Source of the DNA: CAYMRB01 sp964392615
Lineage (GTDB): Bacteria; Planctomycetota; UBA8108
NCBI GenBank assembly: GCA_964392615.1
Contig: CAYMRB010000088.1
Span: forward strand, 1-26,423
Direction: 5' to 3'
DNA: 26,423 nucleotides
Made by a program: the position numbers and the translations under genes. Below are positions 8,601 to 15,840 of the stretch, piece after piece (position 1 is the stretch's first letter; each line of letters begins with the position of its first letter). A model generated the notes under the pieces. The model worked only from the letters and a program-made list of their open reading frames with translations. It made no database searches and was not told the origin of the DNA.

Positions 8601-9572
8601 GGGCTGCAGGTGGACGACGATGGCAACTTCCTCTACGCGAAATCGGCGCGCCACGCGCTTCCGGCGTTGGTGCCGCACCACGGCACGCTGTTGCGCGTCA
8701 GCAAGGACGGTTTGAGGACGGAGATTCTCGCCAACGGCTTCCGCGCGGCGAACGGCACGTGCATCAATCCCGACGGCACGTACATCGTCACGGACCAGGA
8801 GGGCCACTGGACGCCGAAGAACCGCATCAACTACATCAAGGAAGGCGGCTTCTACGGCAATATGTACGGCTACCACGACGTCACCGACGAGGCGGACGAC
8901 GCGATGGAACAGCCGCTGTGCTGGATCACCAACTCGTTCGACCGCTCGCCGGCCGAGCTGCTCTGGGTCACCAGCGATCGTTGGGCGCCGCTGAAGGGAC
9001 AGCTCCTGAACCTGTCGTACGGCTACGGCATGGTCTACGTCGTCCCACACGAGAAGATCGACGGGCAAGCGCAGGGCGGCATGTGCGAGCTGCCGATCAA
9101 GCGTTCTCGCACCGGCATCATGCGCGGGCGGTTCCATCCGGACGATGGGCAGCTCTACACGTGCGGCATGTTCGCGTGGGCCGGCAGCCAGCAGAAGCCC
9201 GGCGGCTTCTACCGGCTGCGCTACACGGGCAAGCCGGTTCACCTGCCGGTCGATCTGAAGGCGTACAAGAAGGGCATCACGATCAAGTTCAGCGGCGACC
9301 TCGACCCCGAGTCGGCCGGCGACGCGAAGAACTACCGCGTCAAGATCTGGGGGTTGAAGCGGACGAAGAACTACGGCTCGCCGCACGTCAACGAGCGCGC
9401 GCTCGACGTCACCCGCGCGCGCGTCGAGGCCGATCGCCGGACCGTGCACCTGGAGATTCCGGACATCGAGACGACGTGGTGCATGGAGATCCGCTACAAG
9501 ATCCGCTCGGCCGAGGGCAAGACGATCGACAGCAAGATCCACAACACGATCCACGTGCTGCCGGATCGTTGA
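5631..9572 (+). CDS. Large secreted di-heme protein: heme domain, DUF6797-like, LamG, beta-propeller
   Basis: This 1313-residue protein starts at the ATG at 5631, which gives a clean signal peptide (residues 1-24, ending ASA-QT); GAGG lies 12 bases upstream. The first heme site, CTRCH (63-67), belongs to a heme domain of the Pirellula/Verrucomicrobium type, which continues to ITVGHGETSIMPGG and LLLYLIEIREGG. The second heme site, CVNCH (241-245), lies in a cytochrome c-like domain with Met candidates in MMVAQTWMVPKQKYD. Residues of about 341-490 resemble DUF6797 (MDYGPNQMMTLEV, RLDAGPGGISRGRYW). LamG covers about 570-715 (FNGDIADVRVFGRIL). A glucose/sorbosone-dehydrogenase-like propeller spans about 870-1200 (FDFLPGGDQAIVCAWDG, GLQVDDDGNFLYAK, NGTCINPDGTYIVTDQEG). 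A beta-rich tail ends the protein. An extracellular redox or sugar-related role is inferred; the substrate is unknown. Confidence 0.9.
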   Translation: MKRSVLFVVATALLSLFVLPAASAQTFEERLQAVAPTALVRAAREQGDATRGAIVFYQPHVGCTRCHIAEKEDNRLGPDLTKLPKDVTDVQLLESVLWPSKVIREGYEPVTVLTKTGLVITGVLESQDESKVVVRDAAKDFKTVEFARADLITVGHGETSIMPGGQVNVLTSQQQFLDLLLYLIEIREGGPDRARDLEPPPSLYAARPLPEYESRIDHAGMIKDLDGAAAKRGQKIYERLCVNCHGTHSEPGSLPNSRRFATEPFKNGHDPYAQYQTLTRGFGMMVAQTWMVPKQKYDVIHYIREAYLKRDNPSQYSEADAAYLASLPTGDTRGPEPSNIVPWTQMDYGPNQMMTLEVGRDAKNFAYKGNAIRLDAGPGGISRGRYWMLFDYDTLRVAAAWSGDEFCDWNSIHFNGRHAIHPRVVGTVHLENPTGPGWGRPSDESFEDIRLVGRDNRIYGPLPRRWAQYRGMYYHGPNTIIEYTVGDTRLLEMPGVLTSTLEPVFTRTLDIGPRSRDLVLQVGHRSEPGVQLTRRADGAVLFGPPLVDEPAAQQIVKEGPSGRVRFKGATRVEAEGLELHRTDFTVTARIRTKKGGTILSCMNKTDEWHRDGMTWFVSGGRLTYDIGGVGALRGGRRVADGKCHYVAVTWRQRDGALRFFVDGEPDDRTGRLEPERQLQKTVVRVGATAADFPKPSFFNGDIADVRVFGRILTDDEVATTARSKPAVPEGLLARWDPSESVNGVVTDRSGNERDGTVRTGKPRPVEQKAEGWLVAGTEGDGGAVKWLADGGDLRLRIPAGDQPLRFTLWFATAEKHSDVQPLVETIVIDDPGPNLTAKTKGGPSRWPDVLTAEATIGPDDDAFALDVLTMPAANPWFCRMRLTGFDFLPGGDQAIVCAWDGSVWLVKGLAKLPETRPDAEGERKVEISWRRIASGLFQPLGLKVVDGKVYVACRDQICVLHDLNGDEEVDWYECFNNDHQVTDHFHEFAMGLQVDDDGNFLYAKSARHALPALVPHHGTLLRVSKDGLRTEILANGFRAANGTCINPDGTYIVTDQEGHWTPKNRINYIKEGGFYGNMYGYHDVTDEADDAMEQPLCWITNSFDRSPAELLWVTSDRWAPLKGQLLNLSYGYGMVYVVPHEKIDGQAQGGMCELPIKRSRTGIMRGRFHPDDGQLYTCGMFAWAGSQQKPGGFYRLRYTGKPVHLPVDLKAYKKGITIKFSGDLDPESAGDAKNYRVKIWGLKRTKNYGSPHVNERALDVTRARVEADRRTVHLEIPDIETTWCMEIRYKIRSAEGKTIDSKIHNTIHVLPDR

Positions 9573-9699
9573 AAGCGGCCGCGGGGCGAGGGAGAATCCG
9601 CGGGCCGGGCACTCGCAGCCCCGGCCGGCGAGCGCCGTCTTCGGCTTCGTCTATCTGCTGCTGGTGCAGTTCTGAGGCCAGGAGTCGGGAATCGGCCGG

Positions 9700-9728
9700 T
9701 TGACTCGGACGGGAGTTGCTGATATATC
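9700..9728 (+). promoter_or_regulatory. Candidate promoter of the GntR-glycyl radical operon
   Basis: TTGACT (9700-9705) matches the -35 consensus at five of six positions. It is followed after 17 bases by TATATC (9723-9728), which matches four of six -10 positions. The -10 lies inside the palindromic operator, an arrangement expected for repression. Confidence 0.45.
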
Positions 9729-9738
9729 AGATATCAGC
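9718..9738. promoter_or_regulatory. Palindromic operator upstream of the GntR regulator
   Basis: The site reads GCTGATAT-N5-ATATCAGC, with two perfect 8-base arms. A second, nested perfect palindrome, CTGATATATCAG, occupies 9719-9730. It is an AT-rich island in very GC-rich DNA and ends 17 bases before the GntR start codon. The position and symmetry fit an autoregulatory site for the dimeric GntR protein encoded just downstream; the assignment is inferred. Confidence 0.6.
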
Positions 9739-9755
9739 CCCCACGGAGACTCCGC

Positions 9756-10493
9756 ATGGCCCCTCCCGACGTCGTCGTTCGCTCGCTGCGCGAGCAGGTG
9801 GTCGACTACCTCAAGCACCGTCTGCACGACGGCAGCCTGGTGCCGGGGGCCTTTCTCGACCTGAACGCGATCGCCGCGGAGATCGGGACCAGCCGCACGC
9901 CGCTGCGCGATGCGCTGCTCCGTCTCGAGTCCGAGGGGTTCGTCGAGATCCTGTCGCGCCGCGGTGTGCGAGTCGTGGGGGGGGCGCGCCGGGGGGGGCC
10001 CCCNNNNNNNNNNGTCGAGCTGACGCTCGGGCGGATCCGCGACATCTACGAGCTCGTCGGAGCGCTCGAGTCCACCGCGCTTCGCAACGTCGCGGCGCTC
10101 GTGACGCCGGCTGTCGTGAGCCGCATGCGACAGCTGTGCTGCGAGATGGACGAGGCGCTCGACGCGTCCGACGGCGGCGCCTTCTACGCGCGCAATCTCG
10201 AGTTTCACGACGCGTTCATCGAGCTCTCTCCAAACCGAGAGCTGCAGCGTACGGCGGGCACGTTGAGGCAGCGCCTCTATGACTTTCAGAGCAGCGCCGA
10301 CTTCCTCGAGGAGTGGGAGCGCGAGTCGAACCGCGAGCACGAGCGGATCGTCGAGCTCCTGGAGGCGGGCGACATCCCGGCGGCAGCCGATGTGATCCGC
10401 GACGTGCACTGGTCGTTCGCGGTCCAGGAGCCGTACATCCGCCGGTACTACGTCATGCGAGCCGAGCTCCCCGCGAACGGGGGGAGGGGGTGA
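9756..10493 (+). CDS. GntR-family regulator, FCD (FadR) subfamily, interrupted by an assembly gap
   Basis: Read through the gap, this is a 245-residue regulator. GGAG lies 7 bases before the ATG. Residues 5-74 form the winged helix (VVRSLREQVVDYLKHRL, AAEIGTSRTPLRDALLRLES, GFVEILSRRGVRVV). Residues 88-235 form the all-helical FCD effector domain. The expected metal ligands are visible as N147 and H151 (NLEFH), H195 (REHERI) and H218 (DVHWSF). FCD regulators usually respond to small organic or amino acids. Being first in the operon with the glycyl radical genes suggests it senses their substrate or a product. Residues 75-86, between the two domains, come from a G/C homopolymer run plus ten Ns and are probably not genuine. 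The TGA stop is two bases from the next ATG. Confidence 0.88.
   Translation: MAPPDVVVRSLREQVVDYLKHRLHDGSLVPGAFLDLNAIAAEIGTSRTPLRDALLRLESEGFVEILSRRGVRVVGGARRGGPXXXXVELTLGRIRDIYELVGALESTALRNVAALVTPAVVSRMRQLCCEMDEALDASDGGAFYARNLEFHDAFIELSPNRELQRTAGTLRQRLYDFQSSADFLEEWERESNREHERIVELLEAGDIPAAADVIRDVHWSFAVQEPYIRRYYVMRAELPANGGRG
9977..10013. other. Assembly gap with flanking G/C homopolymers
   Basis: Ten Ns (10004-10013) follow runs of eight G (9977-9984), CGCGCC, eight G (9991-9998) and five C. This low-complexity block is unlike the surrounding coding DNA and falls exactly where a GntR protein needs only a short linker. The gap length is probably arbitrary, so the frame across it is not proof of an intact gene. 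Confidence 0.85.
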
Positions 10494-10495
10494 CG

Positions 10496-11404
10496 ATGCG
10501 CAGTGGCATCGTCTTCGACATCAAGAAGTACTCGATCCACGACGGCCCCGGGATCCGCACGACGGTATTCCTGCAGGGTTGCCCGTTGTCGTGCTCCTGG
10601 TGTCACAACCCCGAGAGCCAGACGTTCGCGCCGTTCGTGCAGTATCACGCCAAGAGGTGCATCGGCTGCGAGTCGTGCGTCGCCGTCTGCCCCGAGGATG
10701 CGCTGACGCTGACGAAAGACCACGGCATCCATACCGATCTCGACAAGTGCTGCCGTTGCGCGCAGTGCACCGAGGCCTGTCCGACGGAGGGGCGCGAGGT
10801 CGTGGGGAAGACGCGGACCGTCGACGACATCGTCGCAGCCGTCGAGAAGGACGTGCTGTTCTACGACGAGTCGGGCGGCGGCGTCACGTTCTCGGGTGGT
10901 GAGCCGCTGTCGCAGCCGGAGTTTCTGCTCGCGCTCCTGCACCGCTGTGGCGAGCTCGGCATCCACCGAGCCGTCGACACGTCGGGCTATGCGAGTCGCA
11001 AGGTTCTGCTGCGCGTCGCGTCCGATACGGACTTGTTCCTGTTCGATCTCAAGCAGATGGACTCGGAGCGGCACCGGCAGGTCACCGGGGTTCCCAACGA
11101 GCGCATTCTGGCGAACCTGCGCTTGTTGGCCGCGACCGGCGTCGAGATCCACGTGCGGATCCCGCTGATCCCGGGCGTCAACGACGACGATGACAACATC
11201 GACCGGACCGCGGCGTTCGTCGAATCCCTCGCGCGGGTTCGCAACGTCGCTGTTCTCCCGTTTCACGACTTCGCCAAGAGCAAACACGAGAAGTTCGGCA
11301 TGCCGTGGAGACTGAACGGCAGCCCAGCGATCCCTGCCGAGCGGGTCGAGCGCATTCGATCGCGGATCGCGCGACACGGCCTGCAGGTGAAGATCGGAGG
11401 ATAG
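10496..11404 (+). CDS. Glycyl radical enzyme activating enzyme (radical SAM)
   Basis: This 302-residue enzyme starts at the ATG at 10496, with GGAGG 8 bases upstream inside the end of the GntR gene. The radical SAM cluster is C29-x3-C33-x2-C36 (CPLSCSWC). Two ferredoxin-type 4Fe-4S motifs follow: C55-x2-C58-x2-C61-x3-C65 and C85-x2-C88-x2-C91-x3-C95. This auxiliary-cluster layout is typical of activases for dehydratase-type glycyl radical enzymes; pyruvate formate-lyase activase lacks these clusters. GGGVTFSGGEPL is the usual SAM-binding segment. The reaction is reductive cleavage of S-adenosylmethionine to a 5'-deoxyadenosyl radical that abstracts hydrogen from the partner glycine (G762 of the next gene). 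The partner is the adjacent gene, starting 4 bases after this stop. The activity needs strictly low oxygen. Confidence 0.95.
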   Translation: MRSGIVFDIKKYSIHDGPGIRTTVFLQGCPLSCSWCHNPESQTFAPFVQYHAKRCIGCESCVAVCPEDALTLTKDHGIHTDLDKCCRCAQCTEACPTEGREVVGKTRTVDDIVAAVEKDVLFYDESGGGVTFSGGEPLSQPEFLLALLHRCGELGIHRAVDTSGYASRKVLLRVASDTDLFLFDLKQMDSERHRQVTGVPNERILANLRLLAATGVEIHVRIPLIPGVNDDDDNIDRTAAFVESLARVRNVAVLPFHDFAKSKHEKFGMPWRLNGSPAIPAERVERIRSRIARHGLQVKIGG

Positions 11405-11408
11405 ACGC

Positions 11409-13772
11409 ATGAACGAACGAATCACCCGACTGCGGGATGAGAGCTTCCGCGCCGAGCCGGCCGTCTCGACGGAGCGCGCCGAAATGATGACGCGCTTCTA
11501 TCGCGAGAACGACGGCAAGCACTCGGTGCCGGTCTTGCGGGCGCTGTCGTTCAAGTACCTGTGCGAGCACAAGACGATCTGGATCGGCGAGGACGAGCTG
11601 ATCGTCGGCGAGCGTGGACCGGCTCCGAAGGTCGTGCCGACGTTCCCCGAGCTGACGTGTCACACCGGAGAGGACTTCCGCACGCTGAACCAGCGCGAGC
11701 GGACGCGGTATCGCACCGACGAGCAGATGATCGACGTGTATGAGCGCGACGTCGCTCCGTACTGGCGCGGTCGGTGCATGCGGGATCGCGTGTTCCAGCA
11801 CGTGCCGGAGACGTGGCAGGCGGCGTACGAGGCCGGCGTCTTCACCGAGTTCATGGAGCAGCGCGCTCCTGGCCACACGACGCTCGACGGCGAGATCTAC
11901 CGCAAGGGGATGCTCGACTACAAGGCGCAGATCGCCGCTCGCGTCGCCGAACTCGACTACCTCGCCGATCCCGACGCGACGCGCAAGGCCGAGCAGCTCG
12001 AGGCGATGTCGATTTCGTGCGACGCGGCGATCATCTTCGCCGAGCGGCACGCGACGCTCGCCGAAGAGATGGCGGCCAGCGCGTCTGATCCCGTCCGCAA
12101 GAGCGAGCTCGAGCAGATCGCCAAGGTCTGTCGCCGCGTGCCGGCTCATGCGCCGCAGACGTTCTGGGAGGCGGTGCAGACGTATTGGTTCATCCACCTC
12201 GGTACGATTACCGAGCTCAACGGCTGGGACGCGATGAACCCCGGGCACATAGATCAGCACCTCCAGCCGTTCTACGTTCGCGACGTAGACGACGGCCTGC
12301 TCGACCGCGAGGGGGCGAAAGAGCTGCTGCAGTGTCTGTGGATCAAGTTCAACAATCACACCGCACCGCCGAAGGTCGGCGTGACCGCAAAGGAGAGCGG
12401 CACGTACAACGACTTCACGAATATCAACCTCGGCGGCTTGACGCGCGACGGGTCCGATGGCGTCAACGATCTCTCGTACCTGCTACTCGAGGTGGTCGAC
12501 GAGATTCACCTGCTGCAGCCGCAGAGCAACGTCCAGATCAGCAGCAAGACGCCGGACCGGTTCCTCAAGGCAGCCTGTCGCGTGATCCGCAAGGGGTACG
12601 GCTATCCGGCCGTGTTCAACGCCGACGCGGTCGTCGCCGAGCAGGTGCGCGCCGGCAAGACCGTCGAGGATGCGCGGGAGGGCGGCACGAGCGGGTGCAT
12701 CGAGACCGGCAGCTTCGGCAAGGAGGCGTACGTCCTGACGGGGTACCTCAACTCGCCGAAGATCTTCGAGGTCACGCTCAACAACGGCGTCGATCCGCTC
12801 ACCGGCAAGCAGATAGGACCGGCGACCGGTGATCCGCGCGAGTTCACGACGTTCGACGAGCTCTACGACGCGTTCGAGAAGCAGCTCGCGTACTTCGTCG
12901 ACATGAAGGTCGAGGTCAACCAGTACATCGAGTCGATGTTCGCCCGCTACGTGCCGGCGCCATTCCTTTCGGTCGTGATCCAGGACTGCATCGACAAGGG
13001 ACGCGACTACTACGACGGCGGGCCACGCTACAACACGACCTACGTCCAGTGCTGCGGCATCGGGACGATCACGGACAGCATGTCCGCGATTCGCAGGCAC
13101 GTGTTCGAGGACCGCAGCGTCGCGATGGGCGATCTTCTCGACGCCCTCCGGGCCAACTTCGACGGTGACGAAGTGCTCCGCCAGCGTCTCGTGAACAAGA
13201 CGCCGAAGTTCGGCAACGACGACGATGAGGCCGACTCGCTGATGCAGCGGGTCTACGCGTCGCTCTTCGACACGATCGACGGTCGGCCGAACACGAAAGA
13301 AGGCGGCCGCTACCACCTGAACATGCTGTCGACGACGTGCCACGTGTACTTCGGCACGTGCGTCGGCGCGACACCCGATGGTCGCCTGTCCAAGCTGCCG
13401 ATCTCCGACGGCACGTCACCGGCGCACGGGGCCGACCGCAACGGCCCGACGGCGGTGTGCAAGTCGCTCGGCAAGATGGATCAGGTCAAGTCGGGCGGCA
13501 CACTGCTCAACCAGCGCTTTCTGCCGCAGGTGCTCGAGGGCGAGCAGAACATCGACAGCCTGGTTCGCCTGATCCGCACGTACTTCAAGCTCGGCGGCCA
13601 CCACGTGCAGTTCAACGTCGTCGGCACCGAGACATTGCGTGCCGCCCAGGAGAGTCCGGACGAGTTTCGCGATTTGCTCGTGCGCGTCGCCGGTTACAGC
13701 GACTACTTCGTCGACATGGGCCGCGATCTGCAGGAAGAGGTCATCGCGCGGACGGCGCAGGAGACGTTCTGA
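11409..13772 (+). CDS. hypD: Glycyl radical enzyme, probable trans-4-hydroxy-L-proline dehydratase
   Basis: This is a 787-residue glycyl radical enzyme, close in length to C. difficile HypD. GGAGG lies 8 bases before the ATG. The thiyl cysteine is C430 with E432 (TSGCIETGSFGKEAY). The glycyl loop is RVAGYSDYF with G762. As I recall HypD numbering, its active site uses F152, H160, D278, S334, D339, F340, C434, E436 and Y450. Here F148, H156, D274, S330, D335, F336, C430, E432 and Y446 occupy the same positions at a constant offset of -4. This set differs from glycerol or propanediol dehydratase, choline lyase and pyruvate formate-lyase. The expected reaction is radical dehydration of trans-4-hydroxy-L-proline to (S)-1-pyrroline-5-carboxylate. 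A related C-N-cleaving hydroxyproline enzyme (HplG type) is the main alternative. The regulator and activase are in the same operon. Confidence 0.85.
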   Translation: MNERITRLRDESFRAEPAVSTERAEMMTRFYRENDGKHSVPVLRALSFKYLCEHKTIWIGEDELIVGERGPAPKVVPTFPELTCHTGEDFRTLNQRERTRYRTDEQMIDVYERDVAPYWRGRCMRDRVFQHVPETWQAAYEAGVFTEFMEQRAPGHTTLDGEIYRKGMLDYKAQIAARVAELDYLADPDATRKAEQLEAMSISCDAAIIFAERHATLAEEMAASASDPVRKSELEQIAKVCRRVPAHAPQTFWEAVQTYWFIHLGTITELNGWDAMNPGHIDQHLQPFYVRDVDDGLLDREGAKELLQCLWIKFNNHTAPPKVGVTAKESGTYNDFTNINLGGLTRDGSDGVNDLSYLLLEVVDEIHLLQPQSNVQISSKTPDRFLKAACRVIRKGYGYPAVFNADAVVAEQVRAGKTVEDAREGGTSGCIETGSFGKEAYVLTGYLNSPKIFEVTLNNGVDPLTGKQIGPATGDPREFTTFDELYDAFEKQLAYFVDMKVEVNQYIESMFARYVPAPFLSVVIQDCIDKGRDYYDGGPRYNTTYVQCCGIGTITDSMSAIRRHVFEDRSVAMGDLLDALRANFDGDEVLRQRLVNKTPKFGNDDDEADSLMQRVYASLFDTIDGRPNTKEGGRYHLNMLSTTCHVYFGTCVGATPDGRLSKLPISDGTSPAHGADRNGPTAVCKSLGKMDQVKSGGTLLNQRFLPQVLEGEQNIDSLVRLIRTYFKLGGHHVQFNVVGTETLRAAQESPDEFRDLLVRVAGYSDYFVDMGRDLQEEVIARTAQETF

Positions 13773-13796
13773 ACGCTCGCTTCTGCGCTCGGCGCG

Positions 13797-15110
13797 TCAC
13801 TCGTCCGCCGCCGTCCAGTCTTGCGTGATCGCGATGCGCTGTCTCGAGGTCTGCTCGCCGGCTGCTGCTTCGGCCGGCGGCAGGACGAGCTTTTTGCCGT
13901 CCGACACCGACAGCTCGGCGTAGCAATTGAGATTGCCGCCCGCCTCGCCGCGGCGCAGGCCGTTGCGATTGGCGCCTCCGGTGTCCTGGACCTTCTCCTG
14001 CGACGCGTTGATACGGCGCACGAGCTCGAGCACGTCGTTCGCCGACGCGGGCTGCACCTCGGCGTCGTCCGAGCCGGCGCGGCGTGCGAGGTCGGCCTCG
14101 AGGGCCATCGTCTTCGCGAAGGAGTCGAGGTGTGCCGTCAGCAATCGGGGGTGCGCGAAGACCCTGACCGCCGCCGGCTTGCCGTCGATCGCATACGCGA
14201 ATCCGACCGTGTGCTTGCCGCCTTCGCCGAGCGCTTCGAAGTGCTTGCGAAGCTGCACGGCGATCTCTTCGCGGTAGGCGGCCGTGTCTTCGTCTTCGAG
14301 CGTCGCGAGGAGCGTGCCGGTCTCCGGCGAATTGCCCGCGGCCGAGTTGTACATCGCGACATTCGACCAGACGAGTCCCTGGTCGTTCGAGTACTGCGCG
14401 CTCGAGCGCACGGCCTTGGCCGCGATCTGGCCCTTGCTGTGAAACACGCCGCCGGTCAATTCGCCAGCGCGATTCACGTTCCAACGCCCCTGCTCGATGC
14501 AGAACGCGTCGACCGGCACCGTCGTCTTGCCGCGGATCACGAAGTCCTTGCCGATCTGACGGTCCTGCTGGCCGCCCTTCACGACCGTACCTCCGCAGAC
14601 GAGGATCGGCAGGTCCGAGCGGTTCTCGATGACGACCTTGCCGACGGTGGCGCCGCCGGTCTGCACGTGCTGGAGCGACCCCTGCGCGTCGTTCTGGTCG
14701 ACGATGATCTGGCCGATGCTCTGCTCGATGACTTGCGCGCCGTTCGGCGCGGCGATGGGCGCGATGTCGTCCGGCAGCACGGCGTTCTGCGTCGCCGGCG
14801 AGGCCGAGCCGTCCTCGGCGCCGACCTCGCGCACGACCGCCAGGCCCTTCTTCTCGGCTTCCTGCAGCGTCAGGAACTCGCCGATCTCGAGCACCTCGTC
14901 GGCGAGCACCGGCCAGACGGTCAGGTTGCCGGAGGTGACAGGAGCGGTCAGAAAGCGCGTGTCATCGAGGCGCGCGACGCTATCTCCGGTGGGCTCCGGA
15001 GCGTCGATCGACGGCGCCGGAAGCCGTTTGGCGGGCTCCGACGTGCAGCCGGTCCAAAGGGCGCCGGCGACGAGAAGTAGCGCGAGGGCGCTTGCGGTGT
15101 GGCGAGTCAT
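13797..15110 (-). CDS. ARPP-1-like lipoprotein
   Basis: This 437-residue protein has a perfect AGGAGG 7 bases before its ATG at 15110. Residues 1-22 form a lipoprotein-type signal (LLLVAGALWTGC, Cys22), so the protein is probably membrane-anchored outside the cytoplasm. The body resembles the ARPP-1 family: NLTVWPVLA, FLTLQEAEKKGLAVVREV, VIENRSDLPILVCGG, KGGQQDRQIGKDFVI and VPVDAFCIEQGRW. The family has no established biochemical function that I know of. It converges on the glycyl radical enzyme gene with 24 bases between the stop codons and is therefore not part of that operon. A second Cys near the C-terminus (NLNCYAEL) is not obviously catalytic. Confidence 0.75.
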   Translation of the reverse strand: MTRHTASALALLLVAGALWTGCTSEPAKRLPAPSIDAPEPTGDSVARLDDTRFLTAPVTSGNLTVWPVLADEVLEIGEFLTLQEAEKKGLAVVREVGAEDGSASPATQNAVLPDDIAPIAAPNGAQVIEQSIGQIIVDQNDAQGSLQHVQTGGATVGKVVIENRSDLPILVCGGTVVKGGQQDRQIGKDFVIRGKTTVPVDAFCIEQGRWNVNRAGELTGGVFHSKGQIAAKAVRSSAQYSNDQGLVWSNVAMYNSAAGNSPETGTLLATLEDEDTAAYREEIAVQLRKHFEALGEGGKHTVGFAYAIDGKPAAVRVFAHPRLLTAHLDSFAKTMALEADLARRAGSDDAEVQPASANDVLELVRRINASQEKVQDTGGANRNGLRRGEAGGNLNCYAELSVSDGKKLVLPPAEAAAGEQTSRQRIAITQDWTAADE

Positions 15111-15281
15111 GTCCGTTCCTCCTGATCGGGTTTCCCTGAAGGGGCCGTGATCTCCCCCTACAAGACGTCCCCCGCCGGCCCGCCGCTCGCAACAAAACTC
15201 GCGTCAAACGCTTCATGGCACCGTCGATTCCCGACAGCACGCGTTGTCCTTTCAGAAGGCGTCACTTCGTCTGCGAGGCGA
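15111..15281. other. Intergenic spacer without a recognisable gene
   Basis: These 171 bases lie upstream of the ARPP-1-like gene and include its ribosome site. Composition is less GC-rich than the flanks. I see no gene or clear promoter pair. Confidence 0.4.
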
Positions 15282-15499
15282 TCATCGTCCCCCAAGACCG
15301 CCCACGCGGGAAGCGCCCCGTCCCTCGAACTTGACGTCCATCGAGGAGAAGATGAAGTCTCCAGGGCTCGTCCCCGGCAATTCGCCGAAGGAGATGGCCA
15401 TGTGAGGGATCTCCGACACGATGTCGCCGCCCCCCGGATCCGGGAGCGAGTTCGCGAAGATCGGCGCGAGCCCGAGCGGATCGACGTCGTTGACGGATG
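15282..15499 (-). pseudogene. Gene fragment C (unrecognised exoprotein C-terminus)
   Basis: In one frame the sequence reads a plausible protein end: PLGLAPIFANSLPDPGGG, IVSEIPHMAISFGELPG, TSPGDFIFSSMDVKFEG, then a stop at 15284. It has no start of its own, and its frame is shifted by one base from fragment B, which ends at the same point. I do not recognise the family. It is either decayed DNA or a frame broken by sequencing error. Confidence 0.5.
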
Positions 15500-15840
15500 G
15501 GCGTGACCCGGGAATCGAGCGGCACGAGCACGACGTCGGCAACTCGGACGAAGTCGAGCCACGGCGTGTCGACGCTGCGGTGCGCAGGAAGAAGCGACTC
15601 GAGCTCATACGACAAGGTGACGCGGCCGCCGCCGTTGACTGCGAGGTCGTAGCGTCCATCGCCTCGGGTCAGCGTGGTGCCGAGCTCCTCATGACCGTGG
15701 ACGCTGACCGTGACGCCCGGCAGCGGCTCGCCGTCGCGGCCGAGCACGCGTCCGCGCAGCACGACGACGCGGTCTGGATCGATCGTTCCCGGTGCCACCG
15801 GCGTCTGGATCGCGTCCTCGCCAGAGTAGAGGAACTCGGG
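15499..15840 (-). pseudogene. Gene fragment B (carboxypeptidase-regulatory-like domain, RHS/YD-protein type)
   Basis: This frame reads EFLYSGEDAIQTPVAPGTI, VVLRGRVLGRDGEPLPGVTV, LTRGDGRYDLAVNGGGRVTL and DVVLVPLDSRVTP. It is a recognisable carboxypeptidase-regulatory-like (CarboxypepD_reg) beta-sandwich, of the form found near the N-terminus of large RHS/YD-repeat exoproteins. No plausible start or YD repeats follow, and the coding signal jumps to another frame at both ends. I infer a remnant of a much larger gene. Confidence 0.6.

Noticed and set aside
6774..9554. A 926-codon open frame on the minus strand opposite the heme protein.
   Set aside because: It is an antisense artefact of high-GC codon use; the plus strand carries CxxCH motifs, LamG and propeller motifs, and the minus translation is Arg/Val/Leu-rich with no domain.
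10313..10495. Extension of the activase to an ATG at 10313.
   Set aside because: It overlaps the FCD domain of the GntR gene, and GGAGG stands correctly before the ATG at 10496.
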